From NCBI GenBank assembly GCA_033980235.1, contig CM067074.1, positions 36,147,723-36,211,722 on the forward strand: DNA of 64,000 nt. The letters are read 5' to 3'. Below the pieces are notes generated by a model that ran no database searches, was not told where the DNA came from, and saw only the letters and a list, made by a program, of their open reading frames with translations. Of this stretch, positions 57,619-64,000 are shown one piece after another (the stretch's first letter is position 1; each line of letters opens with the position of its first letter). The DNA comes from Diadema setosum (Eukaryota; Echinodermata; Echinoidea; Diadematoida; Diadematidae). The position numbers were made by a program, and so were the translations under genes.

Positions 57619-58263
57619 TAGCGGACTTTTACATAACAACAGCAGACACACTAACTTAATTTCTAATTACACTCATGCAGTCCCATGCGCATGTATTTCG
57701 ATGAAATGGGATAGAGACTAGTTTGCTCACGTCGGTCTTGAAAGAAATGTCCGCTGGTGTAAGACAAGAAGCCAACTCAAAAGCTGCACGCCATACAATC
57801 TCGTGAACCTTTATAGCAAAAAAAAAAAAAAAAAAAAAAAAAACTCCAGCGCAAGGCGAGCGTGGGTTATTATTGTAATGGGAGAAACTGAGCGCCGGAA
57901 CACGCGACTGAACAAAATTGATGCGTCGAAACACGGCAATCAGTGACGATGGACACATACATGTATGACACCAAATTCTGTCTGTGACACCAATTTCTTT
58001 CTGTGAAGCTGGAAATTACATGTTCAGTGCACTGTATCACTTCAAGCTATGGTCTGATTCGAAAAAATTCGTAGTAACGCATTCCAAGATGCATGGCTTC
58101 GCTCAGAGTAGTGGGCAGAATTCTTCATCTGAAAAATTCAATCAAAATTGCATGTTTTAATCAATAGTATAGAATAGCTTGCATAGTAATTCATTTTATT
58201 TGTCTTTATTGTAATAATTGACTGAAGGCTATGAACTGAAGGTTGGTTCACATCATACATATA

Positions 58264-58265
<2 letters not shown>

Positions 58266-58310
<45 letters not shown>
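58266..58310 (+). repeat. TG/TA microsatellite
   Basis: Short (TG)n followed by (TA)n just before duplication copy B. Confidence 0.95.
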
Positions 58311-58312
<2 letters not shown>

Positions 58313-59520
58313 TAGTCATGTGTAATTTCTTGGTTTGAGTGGCAGCTGACTACAACAGGCGAATCGAAAAATAAGCAAACAGACGAACAAATAAAACAAA
58401 ACAAAACTGAGAATATAGGCATAGAAAGATATTTCTCCGCAAATCTCAAAGTTTCGCTATCCATCAAAACAGGTTGCAGAATATTTCATGAACAATAGTC
58501 TTTTGTTAGGTGCGACATATATTTTCTTTTTAAAGAATTTACGTTTTCTGTGTTATTTGGTGCGCTTTATTCTGTTTTACATCACGTCAAGAATTAAGCA
58601 TTAAAGTCGACATAATTAGATTAAGATTTGAACTTTAATGGTTTGCAAAATACAAACAAGTCTGTAATTGCTGCCGAATACAAATCCATCAGTATTAAGG
58701 TTATCTTCCGTACAATTTAAATACCGAACATTGATTTATACATTTTGAAATTAACAGAAATTTTATATAGGCCTATCATTTATTTTGTATAGTTTGTCTC
58801 GATTCTAAATTAGCTGCATTTTTTACACCGTAACATTGGTGTACAAAACCGAGCTCAATCAATGGAGTTGTATAGTATGATATATGGAACAGAAATAGAT
58901 TGCTGTTCTTTGAAGTCATGCACAAGCACAAAATGAAGTGTAAAAATACACATTTTAATTCTCAATTGTGTTCAACGGAGTATTCATGAATATCAATCAT
59001 TAAAAGATGGGAAACTGTAATAATTAAAAAATGTGCGTATGGCATGGATTTTTTTTCAAACAATAGATTCCAAGAGGAACTAACTTTAGTGTTATTTTGA
59101 TTTTCACCTTGGGATATGAGGAAAAATAAATACGTGTGCATAAGTTTGAATTCTTTTCTAAACTGTTCTAAACAATTTTAGTACTACATTCAAATTTTAC
59201 GTTTAATTTAAGCTTGTAATTTCATAAACCTTTAATGTGAAACATTTTCTTCTCAGTTCTGTCTGGGATATAAAGAGGGGCCCCAGCGTGGCTTCAAAGC
59301 GTAGAGGAAAGTAAGACTTCTTATTGGAATGCTTTTGAACCCAAAAATGTGTTTGCATGTTACGAAGAGTTGACACATCTCCTTCTCTGTTAGATGAAAA
59401 TAACACGGACCTCTGGATGCATTTCTAATATTAGATCAAAACTTTGTGTTAGCTATCACATTTATAAATGTAGACATATATTTCATGTCAAAATGCAACA
59501 AACACATATACATACATGGG

Positions 59521-59551
<31 letters not shown>

Positions 59552-60744
59552 GTGCGTGCGTGGGCTTACACTAACACTAACACTAACTAGAAAGATAAAT
59601 TAGCCCAACTGGATAGGTTATTGTGCATGCATTCCGAGTCGTATACGACCAGTCAGGCGACTCGACACCGAACACTACGCCAAGCGATCAGACTACACAG
59701 CTGGGCTCAAGACTGTCATGGCGTCAGTTCTAGCTAGTTCTAACTCGTGAAAATTCGACGTGCCAAATCTCTACCAGAAGCATTGCAACGCAGTCGCACA
59801 ACAACTGGCCAGGCTGTGACGTCACACTTCCGGTCTTTAGGTCGTACGATGGGTGAATCGTGGCAAAGTCAAGTAGTGTGCGGTGGCCTTGTAAATCAAT
59901 TCTCTATAAAGTAGTATGTACCAGGTATTAGTATTAAATGAGAAACATGAAGGCCCACTGTGAATGAGAAGTGGCGCTCCTTGTGCACGCGCTACTGTCA
60001 CGTCATGACATTTAGAAAACACAGCAGAACTTCCAACAACGGCAACAAATAAGATGTCTGTCGCATCACATACTTCATCTTGTTATGAATTACCAGTTCC
60101 TGGATTGAATTCCACTTCGAAAGTTTAGATCGTATTTGCTTCACTGCCCTAACTGCCTTAGAATACCTAGATGACGTGACAAAAACGACAGGCATGAGGA
60201 AAATGTTGATTGAGGCTGGTTAACGCTTTAACGAGCGAAGAGAGTTCAGTTCGTAAGCTCACTAGCTTATAGAGGGAAATTGTTTGTTTTTAGTCGCATT
60301 GTATCCTATGAATATGTAATCAATGATTCAACATCTTCAGAATTTTATTGGCTGTGAATAACTAGATAAAGATTCAGTGAATACCTATCCAAAAGGTCAA
60401 AAGACGCACAAGATAGGGTATGCCTCAAACATGTCAGAATGGAAAGGATCTTACTGAGTAAAGTTTTGTAAAGATATCTGTGTATAGTATTGCTCAGCTT
60501 TGAAGTCGATCACGAAAATGGCAACGTCTTTAGACGGAGAATTCAGTTCATTTATTCCTTTTATTAATCTTAATATCAATTTTCTTTAGTATAATGCTTT
60601 CTTGTGAACCAAAATCTCTTTTTTGTTTCTTTGTATTTTTGTATTTGTTTTTAGAATCAGCGGTAAAGAGATGGTGTTAGAATGTCATCCCCCGTCAAAA
60701 GCGATCATAATCTAGTACATGTGAAGATATACCAAAATAATATT

Positions 60745-61254
60745 TGAGTATATGAATATAAGAACGACCCAAGTCAAATTTTTGGCCAAATTCAGTTTGA
60801 CATGGGAAATTGTAGCTTATGCATGGACTCATCTTGTGTGTAAATGATAAGTCCTAATTACCCCCGGAAGTGCCTGAAATAAATGAGTTAAATCTTATAT
60901 GAATGTAAGAATGAAGGACTTGGGTCATTCTTACATTCATATTATAGCGCCCTCTCTCGTCCTTCTCTCATCTCTATAGCAGAATACCATGTACCTTGTA
61001 TATGAATCAAAGAACGACCCAAGTCAATATGAATCAAAGAACGACCCAAGTCCATCACACAAAATGGCGTCTCCACAATTAATGTTAATGTTAATTGTCT
61101 TAATAATATATGTTCTAATTTGTATATACAATGTTGCCTTCCCATCACAGTTAAATAGAATATTATTGGACAAACAAAAAAGATATGAAGTTCTTTTTAG
61201 TTTACTCGAAATAGTCTTCCATGGACTTGGGTCGTTCTTATATTCATATACTCA
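60745..61254. mobile_element. MITE 'GAACGACCCAAGTCC', copy 2, inserted in duplication copy B
   Basis: Inverted ends TGAGTATATGAATATAAGAA at both sides. Copy A at about 14540 is continuous through the insertion point, so the insertion followed the duplication. Confidence 0.9.
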
Positions 61255-61600
61255 TTTTGTTCTTGAAAGCATAAATTGCAGTTCAAGTACTAGATGAATG
61301 GACTCTTCCTCATTAATTATCTAGAAGAGGGAGTGATGTCTACTTGGGTGATAATGCTCCCTCTTTCATGACTGTCTTTAAATCGGTAAAAATTTGATAA
61401 AAACCCAAACATTTTTGTTTACAAAGCGGCCTCTCGATTTGATCCGACAGTCCGAGAAAAGGTATTATGGAGAAGAATGTATGCTCTTCGTGCAACTCTC
61501 GTTTGTAATAGAGGGCTCTGTCTCAAACTCTCTACGAGCGCCAGCTACGTCGGCTAGCGGGAGAACCTTCTTCCCACATAGTAAAATGAAACTTGTTGAT

Positions 61601-61968
61601 CCAGTCACATAGACATCCCGGATCACCCCGGACCACCCCAGATCTGATCCGGGGAGAGATCCGTGTTGACGCCGGGAGGCCAACACGGCAACTTTTGGAG
61701 GTCAAAAACATCCGGCGTCATCCGGGGATTGCCGTGTTGGCAGAGCAATCCGGGGTGGTCCGTGTGGCTGCCGTGTAACTGCTGTGTTGATCCGTGTAGA
61801 TGCCGTGTTTGTCCGTGTAGACGCCGCGCTCTTCCGGCCTTATCCGTGTAGCTGCCGTGTTGATACCGTGTGTACAGTCATACCAAAATCCCGGATCTCC
61901 CCGGATCTCCCCGGACGTCCCCGGATCACCGTGTAGATCCCTGAGCATCCGTGGTTATATGTGACTGG
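61601..61968. mobile_element. GC-rich TIR element with internal minisatellite, inserted in copy B
   Basis: Inverted ends CCAGTCACATA. The interior is GC-rich and composed of variants of TCCGTGTAGATGCCGTGT and CCCGGATC. Not present at the matching site in copy A (about 14875). Confidence 0.8.
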
Positions 61969-62294
61969 GGCAGCAGGCGAAAGTCTCAGTGAAAAGGTTA
62001 TTTTCGACTGAATGTGCAAATTCCTTTACACACACGCATATGTTATGCTGCTTTATTACACTTAACTTTCTGACATGCCTTGCGTTTACCGATTTGATAA
62101 CTCCTCTATATGACTCTATTTCAGCTAACACAACTCATGTTTACATAGGTAAGCAACACAGCTCAAGCAAGAATGGTCGTCATCTTCACCTGAAATATAT
62201 TTCACGCAACAGAACGGACAAAATAACAACATTAGGCACCTTCTTATCGAGGTAGAAGTAAGAGCGCACCTCCTCCCCCGTAAACAAATGCGCA

Positions 62295-62330
<36 letters not shown>

Positions 62331-62984
62331 ACACACACAAATAAAGGTGACTGCAAAATAAAATAAGTAAGAAACACCACAAATTGATGCATTGTATAAC
62401 TGACATGCACGAAATCTTTCGTTTGAGTTTGCGTGACTGGATGTGTGTAGGTCTATTTCATCTCTTTTCATTTTATTTCATTTCCGACAATAGTTATTGT
62501 ATGTAATATAATGGCGCTATTAATAGGGTCTACCTGTAGAAGAGTGCTTGAACAAAAATTTACCTAAACCTCGGTATAATAATCTGTGTTTTCTTTGATG
62601 GCAATCATCAATAAAAATGATTCAAAGAATGATAAATTGGTGAAATGTCTTCTACTTTCCTTTACTTTTATCATATCAGATATTTTTATCATAGAGGGAG
62701 ATCGAAAGTCTTTCCACATTGATTTTTTCTTTAATGATATGAAAAAAAAATCCCTGTGCAACTACAGTTGGCATTTTTTGCTCTTGAAGGCATCGATGTG
62801 TCGGCATTTATTGTTTGTTATGGTTAAGCTTACCTTGATATGCAATAACTATACGTTAGATCTATGACTGAATGAACACATTAAGTAGATGAATGAAATT
62901 ATGTTTATGAAGTAATGAATGAATAGATTGATTAAGGAAAGTATCATACAATGTATATTCATGTGTCAATACACACACGTATAT

Positions 62985-62994
62985 AATATGTATA

Positions 62995-63036
<42 letters not shown>

Positions 63037-63050
63037 ATATATATATGTAC
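62985..63050 (+). repeat. TA microsatellite at the end of copy B
   Basis: (TA)n with a few G interruptions directly after the last duplicated block. Confidence 0.9.
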
Positions 63051-64000
63051 TACAGTGTACATGTCACAACAGATTGAAAGCTGGAGCGAAGTCAGAGTCA
63101 TATCAAGTCTAAATACAAAAACATTTTAGCCATTTTACACAAAATGACACTGCACAATCATATGAGAAGAGTGTATAATAATATGTGTATATTTGTTTGT
63201 CACAATTATGCCTTATTTGAAAAATGTGTCAAAAAACTGAATCTACGATTACATTCTTTCCAAAAAGCAGATCGCATGATTATAAGCCTGCAAAGACAAA
63301 TGGATGAAGCATAACTTCTTGAAAAAATACATGTGTGTATATAATACAATTGTATGCTTGCATAATAGGTTTAAGACATCATATTCCACAGATATGTATA
63401 GCTTTCTCTTTTCTTTGTCTACGAAGACACAGAACATTATGCTAGTGACAATGACAACATATGGCATTGCCAGTGCCAATTATATTACGTAATGTGTACA
63501 ATGCAAATATATAATGATATTTACACAAACATAAATTCAAGCGGATATATGGGTATAAAACGAATGATATTTCGTAGAAACATTACACAATCGGATGTTT
63601 ACAGTGCACTATCTCATAGGTTTGAAGTTATAAAAAGTTATTCCTTGCATCTGAATTGCGTATTTGATTGTTCTCATGAACGCCGGTTTTACTAGTACAT
63701 TTTCCTCCATTAGCTTCTGAGAGCACGTATCCAAGTGGTATCAGAGCACAGAAATATGTAATTTTCGTCAGCAACTATCCGAAAGTAATGATAGTAATAT
63801 TTAATAAAAATGGTCTTCTTCTTCCTTAGATTTCTTTGTTATTCTGTTATTCCTTTTCCATGCTGGTGATATTGTTAATTGCATGGTCAAATGATTTTAA
63901 CCTGTTCGGTTGATTGTTTGTGGAACCACTGATGAGGTGCACTGGTTCTCGTTCAATATTCTGTTTTGTCAATTCCAATAGCCCACCTGTTTTGATAGAT
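63051..64000. other. Right edge, no recognised feature
   Basis: AT-rich sequence with only short random open frames. Confidence 0.4.

Larger units (their letters stand above)
58331..62977 (+). repeat. Segmental duplication copy B
   Basis: Partner of 10066-16257. It lacks the L2-like, TIR and CR1-like insertions of copy A but has its own two insertions (60745-61254 and 61601-61968), and lacks part of the TIR element at 13406-13770. It starts about 1.4 kb upstream of the receptor exon 1. Confidence 0.88.

Noticed and set aside
61465..61948. Overlapping frames on both strands in GC-rich sequence
   Set aside because: Produced by the CCGTGTAG-type minisatellite inside a TIR element.

Overview
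The window is animal genomic DNA: AT-rich, low gene density, introns with GT/AG borders, many microsatellites, and many short inverted-repeat transposons and broken non-LTR retrotransposons. The single clear host gene combines CUB, LDLa and LRR modules with a rhodopsin-like 7TM domain. This is the 'type C2' LGR architecture (GRL101/relaxin-receptor-like) known from marine invertebrates. Together with the transposon types (XPG-nuclease element, Penelope-like element, L2/CR1 fragments), it suggests a marine deuterostome, most likely an echinoderm. The species cannot be named from the sequence alone.

Layout. 1-10,065 is gene-poor: a CR1/Jockey-like remnant (496-1640), microsatellites, a run of telomere-like hexamers, and a 1-kb TIR element (6164-7166). 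10,066-16,257 is copy A of a segmental duplication; copy B lies at 58,331-62,977 in the same orientation. The two copies flank the receptor gene and carry different transposon insertions, so each serves as an 'empty site' for the other. 16,258-21,400 holds a GC-rich tandem array, a long TA tract, a non-LTR 3' end, a fold-back repeat and a SINE fragment.

21,562-56,974 (minus strand) is the receptor gene, about 35.4 kb from ATG to stop. I joined 15 exons by hand: signal peptide (56974-56908), a tentative first CUB half (42961-42900), second CUB half (40577-40352), two LDLa modules (39539-39414, 37532-37422), the LRR N-terminal cap (36763-36592), eight one-repeat LRR exons (33096 down to 24214) and one large 7TM exon (22666-21562). 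All junctions are phase-compatible and the model gives 818 codons plus stop. The ectodomain introns are phase 1 between modules and phase 2 between LRRs. The introns are packed with mobile DNA: a dead transposon with a helix-turn-helix fragment (27879-28997), a second TIR element abutting it (29000-29699), a 2.3-kb TIR element with an internal tandem duplication (33537-35880), a truncated Penelope-like element with a 16-bp target duplication (37869-39275), a candidate solo LTR (40799-41105), and a 5.9-kb palindromic element (45802-51740).

The palindrome is the most unusual object here. It contains two head-to-head degraded copies of a gene for a transposon protein with XPG/FEN-like nuclease motifs, bounded by GC-rich terminal inverted repeats and a CAA duplication. 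I interpret it as an Academ-like DNA transposon in a fold-back arrangement. The receptor is the only intact host gene I can support; the other coding-looking stretches are transposon remnants or low-complexity sequence.
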